50,828 bases of DNA from Obelidium mucronatum (GCA_025765595.1 JAIVFH010000205.1:1-50828); one strand, 5' to 3'. Positions 33,946 through 46,677 are shown, counted from the stretch's first letter. Made by a program: numbers and translations. Notes: a model not told the origin generated them from the sequence alone.

Positions 33946-35065
33946 TATGGATCTGCACCAAATTGTCCACAACCAGCAAGCCTCTCCGGAGATTCGTGCT
34001 TACTGCCTTTATATGCATTTTTATCAAGGCCTGAAGCGCCCTACGTTGGCAAAGCTCGTCAACAAGCACCAAACTACGATTGCTGCCTGGATCAAGCAGT
34101 ACCTTGATGGTGCTGGGTTGTTCAGACAAACAAGAAAAGCTTGTTACAAGTCTCATGGCCAGCAGCGCTGAGAATGAATTTTTAATCTCTACAAGAAGCG
34201 CCCCACTCTATTCCTTGAAGAAACCAAGCGACTGTATGCTGCCCAGTTTCCCAGATCAACAATCAGTACATCTCATCTGTCTCATATATTGAAGGAGGCT
34301 GGCTTGACGTGGAAAGTCTTGGAGCGTCGCGCCATCCAGATTTGTGAAGCCGACATAATACGATTCTTCAATGAGCTTCGCCTTTCCATGGCTCCTTCAG
34401 CATTTGGTATTTCTTGACGAAGTTTCTATTGATAATCGCAATTTTCTACACAAGAAAGGGTGGGGCATGAAAGGACAGGCATTGGTTTACTGGTCAGAAT
34501 ATTCAAGGAAACCTCGCCTGTCCTTGTCAGAGAATCTGCATAGGGTCACAGGTGCGTGTAGCACTCATTTTGTAGCGAGAATATATCTTCTTTACTAACA
34601 CTGCGATGTCCTCTATTTATAGGGCATTGCCTCATATCTGAAACATGGGGGTGTTTCAGATCACAAGCAGATACTCTCTACACTACAACACCACCAATAT
34701 ATATGCATTGTATTTATTCTAATAAAGCATTCTATTACCCTTTTACTTAATCAATCTCCAGCTACATGCGCGACCCGGCGCTATGGCTCTCTTCCAATGT
34801 TGTACGCTCCGCATTCTCTACAGACTGCGACCACATACACATTGGCAATTGAATGTAAATACGTAAGATAATGTATTAAATAAACCAATTATACATTTAT
34901 TCAGTGTTAATACAATTCTGGATATTGGATGGTGCCAAAATCCACAGTGACCCAAATATTGTTTACTACCTTCGTTCTCTCGGGATTGTCCCCATCTTTT
35001 TGCCAGCCTACTGCCCATTTTTCAATACAATTGAAGTGCTTTCAGAAAAACCGCCAGAGTTTTGT
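33946..35065 (+). pseudogene. Tc1/IS630-type (DDE_3) transposase, interrupted
   Basis: Pieces in order. An HTH block (33946-34171) contains LKRPTLAKLVNKHQTTIAAW. A second HTH block (about 34185-34370) contains TISTSHLSHILKEAGLTW. The DDE start at 34395-34550 reads LVFLDEVSIDNRNFLHKKG, and the DDE end at 34915-35040 reads WILDGAKIH, then FLPAYCPFFNTIE. The frame is lost between the blocks, and about 60 residues between LHRVTG and WILDGAKIH are replaced by about 350 bases of non-coding DNA with a TATA-like and AATAAAG motif, probably a nested insertion. No inverted repeats were identified. Confidence 0.75.
34551..34905. repeat. LTR-like insertion inside the Tc1 relic
   Basis: Non-coding insert with CTATTTATA, the near-palindrome ATCTGAAACATGGGGGTGTTTCAGAT (split here as TCTGAAAC...GTGTTTCAGA, about 34637-34662) and AATAAAG downstream. 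A related arrangement occurs at about 35610-35655. It could be a solo LTR remnant; no paired ends were found. Confidence 0.35.
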
Positions 35066-35429
35066 TACATGATCAGTAGGATTGTAAATCCACAGAGCAT
35101 TCTGCAACTTGACGCTGGGGAGTAAAATGTCCTGTCAAACCACAAACAAGTCAACTGCTTCAGCGCCCCAAGGCGCTTGTCCACCAAACTTGGTGATGAC
35201 ATTGAAGGACTCGTTCTGATCACAGATCTATCCAGGCGCCACACGGCATCGCCAGTCTCAGTGATAACTACATCTGAAACACCTGAAACTTTGAGGCATC
35301 AAATGATCAAACACTTTGATCTAGCCGACAAAAAGAAGCCAAACAGCCTGCTCATTCATAATGCACATCACAACATAAGCCGAGCTGTTTGGGCTCATAA
35401 CTTATCATAATCGGTAGGTGACGCAGCAC

Positions 35430-35720
35430 CGGACGATCCAGCCACTAGATGTTGTATGGCTAAGAGACAGCTTATGAACTCTCAGGGGAAGGGGCGGTGG
35501 ACGTCGCTCGTGCACGAAGCTTGCTTCCGCAGAAGCGACAAGGGTAAAGTATTGTGCACGCTGCACACTTCTCTGCATGTTTGTCCCTTTTCCGGTGAAG
35601 AACATTTCCTCCTATTTATACCTTCAGAACTCTGAAACACAGGGGTGTTTCCTAAGAACTCTAAGGCCACTCCGCATGCCTACAGATTCTAACAGAGTTT
35701 TGACCTTTCAAGTGTCTGAA
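35430..35720. repeat. Second LTR-like segment
   Basis: Begins near TGTTGTATGG (35452). It holds CTATTTATA (about 35613) and then CTCTGAAACACAGGGGTGTTTC (listed as CTGAAACA...GGGGTGTTTC), the same order of motifs as the insert at 34.6 kb. No gene. Confidence 0.35.
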
Positions 35721-37482
<1,762 letters not shown>

Positions 37483-37554
37483 CTCCGATACGGGGAATCG
37501 AACCCCGGCCACCGCCGTGAAAGGGCGGGATCCTGACCATTGGACCATATCGGA
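37483..37554 (-). tRNA. tRNA-Glu (TTC)
   Basis: 72 nt, with acceptor TCCGATA/TATCGGA, anticodon arm CCGCC-CTTTCAC-GGCGG carrying TTC, and T-arm CCGGGG-TTCGATT-CCCCG. No intron. Confidence 0.94.
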
Positions 37555-38178
37555 TCATGTGCATCGTGAGGATCACAAAGTTTTGTTACTTGCACCCCCC
37601 AAAAGTCTCATTTCGTGCAAGAAAATGCTTCCGATACTCTAGGGAAGTTTGCAAGCACTGGCCATGTAATGCACAACTCCAAAGCAAACCACTCACAAAT
37701 GGAATTGAATAAGTCAAGTTTTGCTGCCTCTTTGACAAAATTTCCCCAGGCTCTCTTGGGTTGTGCCTTTCCGTGTACGTTTGCTCATTTTGACTGTATT
37801 TGGCAGCATATTCATTATTTATTTTGTTTTGCGAATTGAGAATAAAAATCAAGAGGATGACAGCGTCAAACTGGCCCCTAATGCAAATATTAAATAGATG
37901 GTTTTCCAATACAGAGGCTTGACTTGGAGGAACATAAGGTCGAGGGTGTGAAGGACTTGCCTTTGCCTTAAGAACACAGCTTCTGTAGACCTCAATCACT
38001 GTCAATTACAATGGATTTGCAACTGACAAAAGCCTCCCCATGGACAGAAAGTCAAGAAGATTTTTTGTATTGTGGAGACTAGGAAGATGACTAAAAGCAC
38101 CCTCCCACCAGCTTTATCACATTCATTGAAATAAATCCCCATCCCTAACCAACTACATGACCCTGAAACAAAACCATT
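37555..38178. other. Intergenic, no gene recognised
   Basis: A minus-strand frame (37586-38005) is open for 139 codons but has no family features. It is left unannotated. Confidence 0.35.
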
Positions 38179-38250
38179 CTCCCAGACGGGGAATTGAACC
38201 CCGGTCTCGCCCGTGACAGGGGCGGATACTAAGAGATGATACAAAAAAAG
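38179..38250 (-). pseudogene. tRNA-Asp (GTC) relic with destroyed 5' acceptor
   Basis: The 3' three-quarters are perfect: anticodon arm CGCCC-CTGTCAC-GGGCG (GTC), T-arm CGGGG-TTCAATT-CCCCG and 3' acceptor TCTGGGA. The 5' side that should pair with the acceptor is replaced by a T-rich run (TTTTTTT), although a D-arm-like GTATCATCTCTTAGTAT remains. Not a functional cloverleaf as read. Confidence 0.75.
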
Positions 38251-38404
38251 AGAAGCTAGACGGAAAAAATGATCTAGACGGAAATTTTTTGGGACTTGGT
38301 GCAATCAACACCATCACAACGAATAAAGTCACCGATATTGCAGTAACCACCAAAAGGTTGCAAGCAATGGATTGGCCACCGCTTTTGGCATAGGGCGCTG
38401 GCAC

Positions 38405-38869
38405 GAGCCAGCGTTGCCAGAGGAACCTTACCTTATTGGGGATCGACAGAGCAATCGATCAAACGGGCACAAAGGAGAACTGTGGAAAGCAGTAAGCAAC
38501 GAAACTAAAACGGTGCAGCAAATCGAAAACATACCTGGCTGGCTCCAACGGTGCTGCGGCTACTGGTTTGGTCGAGCTGATTCGATCGGCTGTTAATAAC
38601 AACACAAGACTTAACAAGATCCACAGTTGAGCTACAAACCTACGAGCAATCGATTGCGGACGAGGATCAAACAGCGACGCCAGACGCTTTGGTTTGGCGC
38701 CAACGGTAGCGACTGTTGCTGCTTTCAGGTTTACGGCAGTGGCCGCTGAGCTGGCAAGCGCTTCTGCCGGTGAAACCACCGGAGCACTCTTTCGTTCGAT
38801 GAAGGTGAGTCGGGAACGGCTTTGTTGCAGTGGATTGTATGGTTTCCACCCTTGCTTGTTTTGAGTCAT
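38405..38869 (-). CDS. Possible small Ser/Ala-rich protein, unknown
   Basis: Candidate three-exon gene starting at 38869 (MTQNKQGWKPYNPLQQ). Exon 1 runs to about 38641 and ends in RPQSIAR. A short middle exon (about 38540-38594) follows, and a last exon ends FSFVPV at about 38455. Splice motifs GTTTGT...AACAG and GTATG...CACAG fit the phases. About 100 residues, basic and Ser/Ala-rich, with no recognised domain. The alternative is a chance frame read through to a hydrophobic stretch (LWILLSLVLLL). Confidence 0.35.
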
Positions 38870-38990
38870 CGCAACAAAACGAAAACCAATTTCAAATAAT
38901 GCTGAATCGAATAAATAAATAGACAATAAAGAATAGGAGTTGTAAAAATAAAGTCAGGAACCAATGTTATGTATGGTTCATGCAGCGAGT

Positions 38991-39345
38991 TTACTTACGG
39001 CTGATGTACTTCGGCCCGATGTACTTGCGGCTGATCATCTGTCGGTCTGTGCTGCCAATATTCCATGGGATTTTTAATATGGAATGCGGAGTTGTAAAAA
39101 TAAAGTTGGAAGGTTGGAGCCCAGGGTTTTGATTTATGTGGTGAGTGTACTTACGGCTGAGGTACTTCGGCCCGAAGTCCTTATGGCTGATCATAATTAT
39201 TCAGGGTTGGTCTGTACTGCCAATATATATATTCCAGGTGATTTTAAACTGGGAATGTGAAGTTACGGCAGATGTAGTTGTGGCTGAAGTAGTTGTGGCT
39301 CTTGTACAACTTGTGGCCGATGTAGTTACGGCCGATGTCGAAGTC
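38991..39345. repeat. Dispersed 15-bp repeat cluster, left part
   Basis: Clusters of a unit like GGCTGATGTACTT(CG/GC) at about 38997-39040, 39150-39190 and 39260-39345. Between the first two clusters there is also a longer duplicated phrase: TGCCAATATTCCA, then GGAATG, then GTTGTAAAAATAAAGT. The same unit reappears at 40625-40755. Confidence 0.7.
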
Positions 39346-40624
39346 ACTTCAACTTGCGCCAGAAGTACAAAACAAACCAAAAACTGGTCGGCCAGCGTCA
39401 TTACAATTGATATTGGATGGCTTTTGTTCCTGGAGCCGCCGTCAGACTTGTGGCCGAAGAAAGGAACTGGCCCAAGTTGAATCCAATATACCACATGTGT
39501 CCACCTAATTCAAAACGGTCTCATTCCAAACAGGTAGGTACTAGGACTACCTGGATCTGAGTAACTAAGGTCTTTGGTTGTAGACTTGAGGCTTTTGAAC
39601 TTGCGGCTTAAGTCGAATACTTGAGATAACCAAAGCCTGAAGGTTGCTGTCAAAAGACCAATGAAGCAATTAAATCATATGCATAATAGAAACAAGGAAG
39701 AAGGTTCACCGAATGAATACTTTCAAAAAGGGAGTGTAGAGGGAACCGAACCTGGGTTGTCTGCTTCAAAAAATGGAAATGGTACAGCTACCCCAATTCG
39801 ATTCTTATTGAAAACTCAATTTTATTAAATTATAAAGACACAACTTCTCGGCTTCGCGGCGTAGTTACAAATTGCTGTACCATTTCCTTTTTCGACGCCG
39901 ATGCCAAAGGTCAGGTTTCACTGGATGTATTAACGAAAAGAAGTAAGCACATCTTGCACAACAAAATCAGCATTGCTTCAAAAATTGCCAAAAATATAGA
40001 CAAGGGCCATACAAGACTACACACTATTTCAATCTCCCATCGGTGAAGATCCGGTGGGCTGCTGTAGAAGCATAAATCAGTAAATGTTGAAATCGAAAAT
40101 CAACAAGTTGAAAAAGCAAGACCTTGCCCACTCAACACTGCAGTCGTACGTCGGTCCACAAGTTTAATCAACAACCGCCCCCCGCCCCGTCGCACCGAGG
40201 TGCGAAGTCGAAGCAGAGGAGGGGGCTGGGCTAAGATGCCGAGCGAGACGCCCGGCAAGTCGGCCCGAGCTACCTGCTGCGGTAAGTGTCGAGTGCAATC
40301 GTAACTGCAATCACACTCAACGATGACCTCTAGAGAACAGGTAGGGCGTGCACTCCCATCCCCAGAACTGTCGAGGCGCAACATCAAGCGTGATCGCAGC
40401 TGGACAGCAAGTGGCACGGCAGTCCACACCACCGCATCGGAACGGTGATCTTAAGAGACTAGGACGGGGCGGCTTCGTTGCGCCTCGCTTCTAGGCCGCC
40501 CGATCCTGTCTGTCTGCTTTTTTTCCCTTTTTTTTCCGCCCTGCCGCTTTTTTCCGACAGCATGCAGTTTCTATTTTCGATACGTCGCTTGTCACAAAGA
40601 ATCGCTTAGCAACGTGACGAAAAA
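39346..40624. other. Non-coding repeat-rich segment
   Basis: No gene supported. A 14-bp inverted repeat GGAAATGGTACAGC (39775-39788) and GCTGTACCATTTCC (39874-39887) brackets 85 bases. A GC-rich patch lies at 40170-40260. Confidence 0.45.
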
Positions 40625-40755
40625 GCTCTTTGTACTTGAGGCGGATGGACTTCTGGCGGATGGACTTGTGGCGGATGGACTTGTGGCGGAAGGACTTCCG
40701 GCCGAAGTGGTGGGGACTTGCGGCGGATGAGGCGGGGACTTGTGGCGGAAGTTTC
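40625..40755. repeat. Dispersed 15-bp repeat cluster, right part
   Basis: At least five near-perfect tandem units of GATGGACTTGTGGCG (variants TTCTGGCG, TTGCGGCG) and then degenerate copies. On the minus strand the unit reads as a Lys-Ser-Ile-Arg-His pentapeptide repeat. Confidence 0.8.
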
Positions 40756-40880
40756 GGCCCTTCAACAAAATTAATCCGCACGAATTCGAAATATTAACTC
40801 TTATTTGTTTGGCTCATGTTGTAGTTGTGGTGGGGGACTTGTTTACGAACTTAAAAACATAGCAGTAAAATAAAAAGCTT

Positions 40881-42109
40881 TTATTGATGAATTATAGCAT
40901 TAAATGGAACTTCGACTCCAGCGCTAAGCCAGGAACAACGATATTCAGGCATTTTGGCCAAAGATGGGAAGACCGAGTCAATCCAGAAGTCCTCCTTCGG
41001 CGGAAACTCCTTAAACTCCTCAATAGCAACGCCATCATCGACCATTAGAGCATTATCCCATTCTGGAGGTCGATCTGCCTGGCGGCCATTCCAACGTGCG
41101 TGATACCCGACGTAAATCCAAGATTTACGTTTTTCATTCCGACAACTGTACGGAATCACCACATATTTCACGCCATCAACAACTACCCAGCGATATGGAA
41201 TCTTGAAAGCGTTTTGATTTTCCAGCTCATGTACTCTGGCTTCGAGGCTGGAGTTCTGAACTGAGAGACAGGCGACTTTGTCTTCAAGGACGCCGCGTAC
41301 GTTGTCTTGAGTTGACAAAGAGCTAAATTTGTCTTCGAGAGACTCTGCTAAAGCCATTGGTAAGTAAGTATTAGGACGCGACATTTGAAAGTGAAATACT
41401 AACCGTCAATGTCAGCGCAAGAGTTCCGATTAGCCAAAATGGCAACCTCGGGCTGCTTAGCCTTCGAAAACGCTTCCTCTTCGATGATACTCTGGTAGGC
41501 GTGCTTTTTTTTGGAGGGTTTGATTCGTTGTACACGCCATGGTTCAGGAAGCCGGATTCCACCACCAACGTATTTCACCCCATTCATTGTCGTACTCCAA
41601 TGAGGTTCATTAATCCTGTCTGTTAGGTATTCGATTACGCGCTGTCTAAAGTGGGTAACGATTTCCCAATCAAGGACCTTGTCGTCGTCGCCGATTTCCT
41701 TCCGTTTTCCATCCTCAAAAAAGTGTAATTTACTGATACGCATCAGTATAAAGAGCATGGGGTTGCGTGATGCGAGATTGTAATTGTCCGACGTCAACAA
41801 CCTGGACAAGCAACATTAACAACTGTGCTCGAAACGCAAGAAAAAGCCTTACCCGCAAATTCCGACTTTCATTCTTTCCTGAGAGAGCCGATATGCCGCG
41901 CTTGGTTGGTTTGGCAGTGCAAGAACAGATTTAAACGCCCTCTCTGTCTTAAACCCACCGCACGCGGCAACAGCAAGACACTGGGCGACTCGATTCTGCC
42001 ATGAGCCATTGGGAAACTCGGAATATTTTTGAAGCATTGATTGGACTCCTTTCAAATCTGGATACGTTTGTTCCAGCGTCAAGTCGTCTGAAAGAAGACC
42101 TCCTTCTGG
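40881..42109 (-). CDS. Unknown multi-exon protein with duplicated GVKYV motif
   Basis: Three well-phased 3' exons (41853-42109, 41404-41801, 40881-41347) code for about 370 residues. At least one more upstream exon is likely, because the 42109 end is a 3' splice site after TTTTTAAACAG. I recognise no family. The middle exon contains HWSTTMNGVKYVGGG and then a basic stretch. The last exon begins with a coiled coil (VLEDKVACLSVQNSSLEARV) followed by RWVVVDGVKYVVIPYSCR and a Trp-rich segment (WIYVGYHARWNGRQ). The two W-x5-GVKYV blocks look like a duplicated small beta-rich module. It lies between repeat clusters and a Crypton-like element, so an element-borne gene and a host orphan are both possible. 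No frame break was seen. Confidence 0.6.
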
Positions 42110-43142
42110 CTGTTTAAAAACATATTAACACATATCAAGATGATAAAAAGAAGGGATGGATATACCAAGGCGATCTGGCGAGACTGTGGTTGAGACAACA
42201 TTAGCAAAGATTTTGGCCAGATTTTGGATTATTCCATACCTCTCCACTTGCATCTGTTTCGAAAAGAGGAAAGCTATGTTATCAAGAGTTTATACTATTA
42301 GCTGTTGACTCAAATACTCATCATTACTGGCAGAGTACGTGATCAAATGCAGAGAGCTTGTCGACAGGAGTACAACTCAGCCTCATCTATGCCTTGAAAC
42401 TTCAAGAATTAAATAATATTTATCAATTTGGGAATGAATTCAAGTGCATGGTTAATTATTGGTGAGTGATGGCCTTTTTTGAACTTGACGATTCTCACCA
42501 ATTGTACCAGAAGCGACCGAAAGCCCATATTTAAGAAATAACAATAATTACGCACGAAATGTTGGCTCTTAAATTCTTAGGTGTTTTGAATGTTGCAGTC
42601 ATGAGTTATACTGGCATTGAGGGGAAAAGAAACATGTCGCATGCAATAAACCGGCATCAAGAATGCCAATTCCGCCCAAACCAAGTACAATCACAATTTT
42701 TATAGTATTCCAATTGATTCTGATGCAATTTGGGATTATGCCAAAAAATGTTTTATTGGTCATATTCCTTCCAGTTGCAACATTGGTAAAATGCACACAA
42801 CTCACCGGAACCTGGTCTGATCCCAATAAAACTTCATACTTTCACTATTTATACTATATTGCATCAGATAATATGGTCCATGTACGTGTTTTCCTATTTT
42901 TGGGGCTGTCCGTTCTCAGGTATTCCACTCAAAAGGCTATAAGGAAGGATTCAAACCGCAATCCTACCATGAGCCCTATAAAAACTGATTTCTTTTATAT
43001 TATCAAATGATTCTATCAGCTCTTTTGGCTGTTTTGTGCAGTATAAATTATCAAGGTGTGGCTAGGTATGGTGGCCTCAGATCCACCACCCACTTTCAAC
43101 CATTGCATTGGAAACATTCAACAACTAATCAAATGATTTTTA
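42110..43142. other. AT-rich segment, possible upstream exons
   Basis: May hold 5' exons of the GVKYV gene (splice-like motifs at 42166 and 42240). A plus-strand hydrophobic frame (42663-43010) has no family features. Otherwise nothing recognised. Confidence 0.35.
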
Positions 43143-44430
43143 TTAATTTTCTTCCATTGTTTCTTGGTTTGTATTGCAAGCGGCCGCACAAGCCTCCTTC
43201 ACTTTTTTGTCACTCAGGGAAATATTGTTGACCAATTTTTTATGATTATCATGCCTTTGCATTCTTGACAAGAACACAGACACATTTCCAGAGCAGTGTT
43301 GATCAAGACAGTGAAGGGTTGGGTGCACATGCCTTGCCCAAAACCCTTGAGCCCGAGTCGTCAGCTCACTAGTGGTATCAAATGATGATCTCAACTGTCG
43401 GAACTTAATTATAAGTTCTTCCAAAGACAGGCCCTTCAATTTGGATGCCGTCAGCCCTTCTAAATCGTTTCCACCATCTGCAACGGACTTTCGAACAATT
43501 TGGGATCGCTTTGGTTTCTTCAAGACAGGTTCTTGGGCTGATGAAGAGCCATCCAGACGACGCTTGCTGGTGCTTGCAGTCTCGGGAAGGGTTTGCTGAG
43601 GCAAGGTAGCAAAAGGCACAGACACAAGTGGCTCCATTCCAACAAAGCTGGACACAGGTGCAATGTCATTGAATGCTGGAAGGAGCTTGCATGGCTTGAA
43701 AAACGAGTCTCTGTAGTGTGCAATTGGGTTTGTAATGAGATCCTCTGGGGGCGGCGAATCCATAGTAAAGAATGGGCAAAGAACTGCCATAATAGCAGTC
43801 ATTCGAGACTCTCGAGATATATTCCAAGAGATGGTGACTGTCCGAACTCGATCCAGAGTTTCAGTCTCAAACTTGTCTTCTCCAACAGGAACACTGGGAA
43901 ACTCTTGCAGGCTTCGGTATTTCCCAATAAAACCCGCATAACAAGTATTCCAGTCCAGGGAAGTATGGAACATGGCCCGAAGCCTTTCCAGATGCCATGT
44001 AGGTAATGTCTCCGGAAACTCTATTTCCAAAACCCCAAGCCCAATCCTTTGGGACCAATGGCGTAAGTTCTTCCAAGGTTGTGGTTTTACTGCTTCCCTT
44101 TGGACATGTCTTTGTCAAGACTTCCGACTCAACTGAATCACTGCCTGATTCCTGCACTGATTCTATAGGAGTTTCTACAATGTTTTCTCCAGCTGTATCA
44201 GTGAGTTTGCTTTCCCTGTTATTGGAGTTTTCTTGGCTCTCAGTATTGTCTTCGGCAACCCCACCTGAGTAGCAGCCACCAATTCCCCCATCATCATCAA
44301 TCTCATCATCAATTTCATTATATTCCTCGTCCTGATCACTCTCGTATTCCGGTTCTTCTTCTTGCCAAGCTTGTTCCGCTGCCTCGGCAGCCATTTTTTT
44401 CCACCTCAACCACTCCCGCACAAGCCTCAA
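43143..44430 (-). pseudogene. C-terminal region of the Crypton-like protein, one frame break
   Basis: Two overlapping leftward frames. The upstream one (to about 44030) has a basic helix (REWLRWKKM), a long acidic tract and PKDWAWGF. The downstream one picks up at EIEFPETLPTWHLERL and continues through NTCYAGFIGKYRSL to a Ser/Lys-rich tail with KKPKRSQIVRK. One base must be dropped near 44020-44030 to join them. It may be a DNA-binding region of the element. I do not recognise it as a GCR1_C domain. Confidence 0.5.
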
Positions 44431-44597
44431 CTTCTATTCTAGCTCTCATCAACAAAGCCAGCAAGGCGTCTTTATCACCAACACTGAGCGTTTTTCCAAC
44501 AAGATTCACCAACAAGAATCCACCTGAACTTGAAAGGAGTCTTGGTTCAACGACTCCAGAATTCGTGTCCAGAAGTACTGATGCCATCGAAGACCAG

Positions 44598-46677
44598 TCA
44601 ATTTACAGTATCGAGTCGTATTCCACAATTCCGAACACAGAAAGCCTTTGCTAGATCCAACGGATGCTTGAAAGGATTGTCGATTATGGCCCGCGCTGTG
44701 GTGGTCTGTCCCAAATAAATGGATTTCCACACCATTTTTAAACCTGTATCTTGGCCGCATTGTCTCCAAATTTCTAGAAGTGTAGCATTGTCTTCCTTGT
44801 ATCGCATCGATGTGTTCATGGTCTTGTGCCGCGCCCCAAGAGCCATATCAATATCCGATGCTTGAGAAAATGCGGCAAGTAGAAAGTACGTTTTTCGAAA
44901 CGTGTGAGTGCCAAATATTCTTGGCCGGTCCACCATTTGCGGCATGTACGGCTGAGGGAGCTCGTCGTTGGCCACGGCTTGAAACTCCGAAGGATCCTGA
45001 AATTCCGCTGCCCCAAATACATGATGCAAGCCTTCGCGAATCTCTTCCATGAAATCATTGTCAGATATTCGGTCTCGAATGATGCCGTCGGCTGGTTGGG
45101 TGGCCTTGAATCTTTCCCACTCAAGTTTCGATGGAAACAGGAAACCGCCCTTGCAATCGAGCTGATGAATATGGGCAAGAACGTGCCGAACCGGATCCAA
45201 CTCAGGGTTTTCGAAATCGGCCCAAGCAATCAGGTACACTGGATGTGTGTCAGTTTTCCCCTGAAGACACAAAAGTTAAAGCAGCCATTGTCACAAGAAA
45301 ACACACCTGTATTTCAAAACAAAGACCGTGAACCACCACTTTTCCGTTTGGAGCTTGCACAACTGGCGAAACAGCCAAGTGTATGTGCTTCATCTGGATT
45401 TTACACAGCTCATCCATCCGCAGCCCCAACTTTGACGCCAACAGACTCATGACCCACTGTTGGGAGCTCCAAAAGCTCCCTTTATCCATTAAATACTTAC
45501 GCCACTTTAACAGCTCATGAGGTAACAAGGGGCTATCCCCATTGGGTGCATGCGCACTGAGCTCCGCCTTCAAATTCTTCAAGCCATCCATGGCAACTGT
45601 CGAAAAACGAGCATTTCCAGTTCGTTTTGGGCGGGGATTGGCTCGATGGTCTTGGCATCCAGAACTTCCGCGAGAATCCATCAAATTGAAGCAAGGAAGG
45701 CACTGTTCAACGTATGGCATATTTCTTGGATGACCGCGATTCTTGTGGATGGCTGCAACGGTGGCGTAGACTTGCTGACCAGAGTTTGCATCCTTCCAGG
45801 CTCCAGTTCGTATCAGTGCTTCGCCGAAGACGTCAAAGACCGGATCCCCGTTGCTTCTCGTAAGCGGCTCACCGGCTACTCCAGACTTCCATTTCAGGAA
45901 CAGTTGGATGCTTTCTGGATTCATTGCGGGAACGACTTGGTCAAACTGTTTGGGTTGCATAATCAAGCAAGACTCGAAGTCGCCGATCATTGCAAAAAAG
46001 AACTCCAGACCACAGGCAATGGATCGATACTGCTTCAAACCTTGAGGGTTTTTTGGTGTTGTATCCAAGATTGGTGTCTCTCGGCAATCTTTATGGATCG
46101 TCAGGTGATACTTCTTCATCGCTGCGGCGACACCTGTCTAAATGTTAAAACCGATTAAAATAATAAACATGACGATACCTCTTGTTTTAAGCCATTGTAA
46201 TTCCGGGGATGCTTTGTAGATATTGTTTTTCGGACGTGGACGTTTGGTGTACTTCATGGGTCGATCGATGGTCTTCGGAATCGCCGGTTTTCTTCCCTTT
46301 CCTTTTGTTTTTGATTGCGGCGGCGTTTTATTGGTTTTTTTGACGCCGTTGGTTTGTGCCCCAGTTGTCGAAGTCGTTGCCGAAGTGGTCCCCAACGCTG
46401 CCGATCCACCAACCGATCCACCAACAACCTGTTGCGCGATTGAACCAGAGCCAACTGCGTCAGAGCTATTGCGCTCACTTGGATCGTCAAGCTCGTTGTC
46501 TGATGCATCGTCTTCGAAATCGCTCTCGCCATCATTATTGTCAACTGTGGGATCGTCCGAAAGATTTCCAGAATAGACTAGCTCGTCGACCGAAAATAAA
46601 GACCCTTTGTAAAGCACTGCTTTTCCTTTCATCTTGTCCGCTTGATTGTCATTCAGTTGTGCCATGTCCGGATTCAA
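44598..46677 (-). CDS. Crypton-type tyrosine recombinase
   Basis: Exons 46179-46677, 45307-46133 and from 45260 down, all in phase. The first about 165 residues are acidic then basic (nuclear-type). An alpha-helical SAM-like N-domain follows (NPESIQLFLKWKSG ... YATVAAIHKNRGHP). The catalytic domain has the first Arg in KLGLRMDELCKIQ (near 45420), HTFRKTYFLLA (HxxR, near 44906), and ARHKTMNTSMRY with the third-box His and the nucleophile Tyr (near 44801). All four core residues, R-HxxR-H-Y, are therefore present. The frame stops at 44598 after IRLDTVN unless a GTAAAT...CATCAG intron (44580-44609) is used. In Cryptons this enzyme excises and integrates the element through a circular intermediate. 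The 44.4-44.6 kb joint to the downstream region is unresolved. Confidence 0.78.

Larger units (their letters stand above)
43143..46677 (-). mobile_element. Crypton-like tyrosine-recombinase element
   Basis: A leftward transcription unit of about 3.5 kb. It starts with an acidic/Ser-rich N-terminal region, followed by a tyrosine recombinase and then a long C-terminal region with an acidic linker and a Trp/Tyr-rich block (LPTWHLERL, NTCYAGFIGKYRSL). Introns are 45-46 nt. Cryptons are eukaryotic DNA transposons that use a tyrosine recombinase and lack terminal inverted repeats. No inverted repeats were seen here, and exact ends cannot be set from one copy. Confidence 0.7.

Noticed and set aside
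39145..39494. Val-rich and Thr/Ser-rich frames on both strands
   Set aside because: Generated by the 12-15-bp repeat; no globular or conserved segment.
39728..39795. tRNA-like sequence on the minus strand
   Set aside because: A T-arm-like CCAGG-TTCGGTT-CCCT and a GAA-containing loop can be seen, but acceptor and anticodon stems do not pair.
40100..40432. 110-codon minus-strand frame and GC-rich patch
   Set aside because: I considered an rRNA or protein fragment, but no recognisable rRNA core or domain is present.
42663..43010. 115-codon hydrophobic plus-strand frame
   Set aside because: AT-rich DNA readily gives hydrophobic frames; there is no signal-anchor layout, splice support or family motif.
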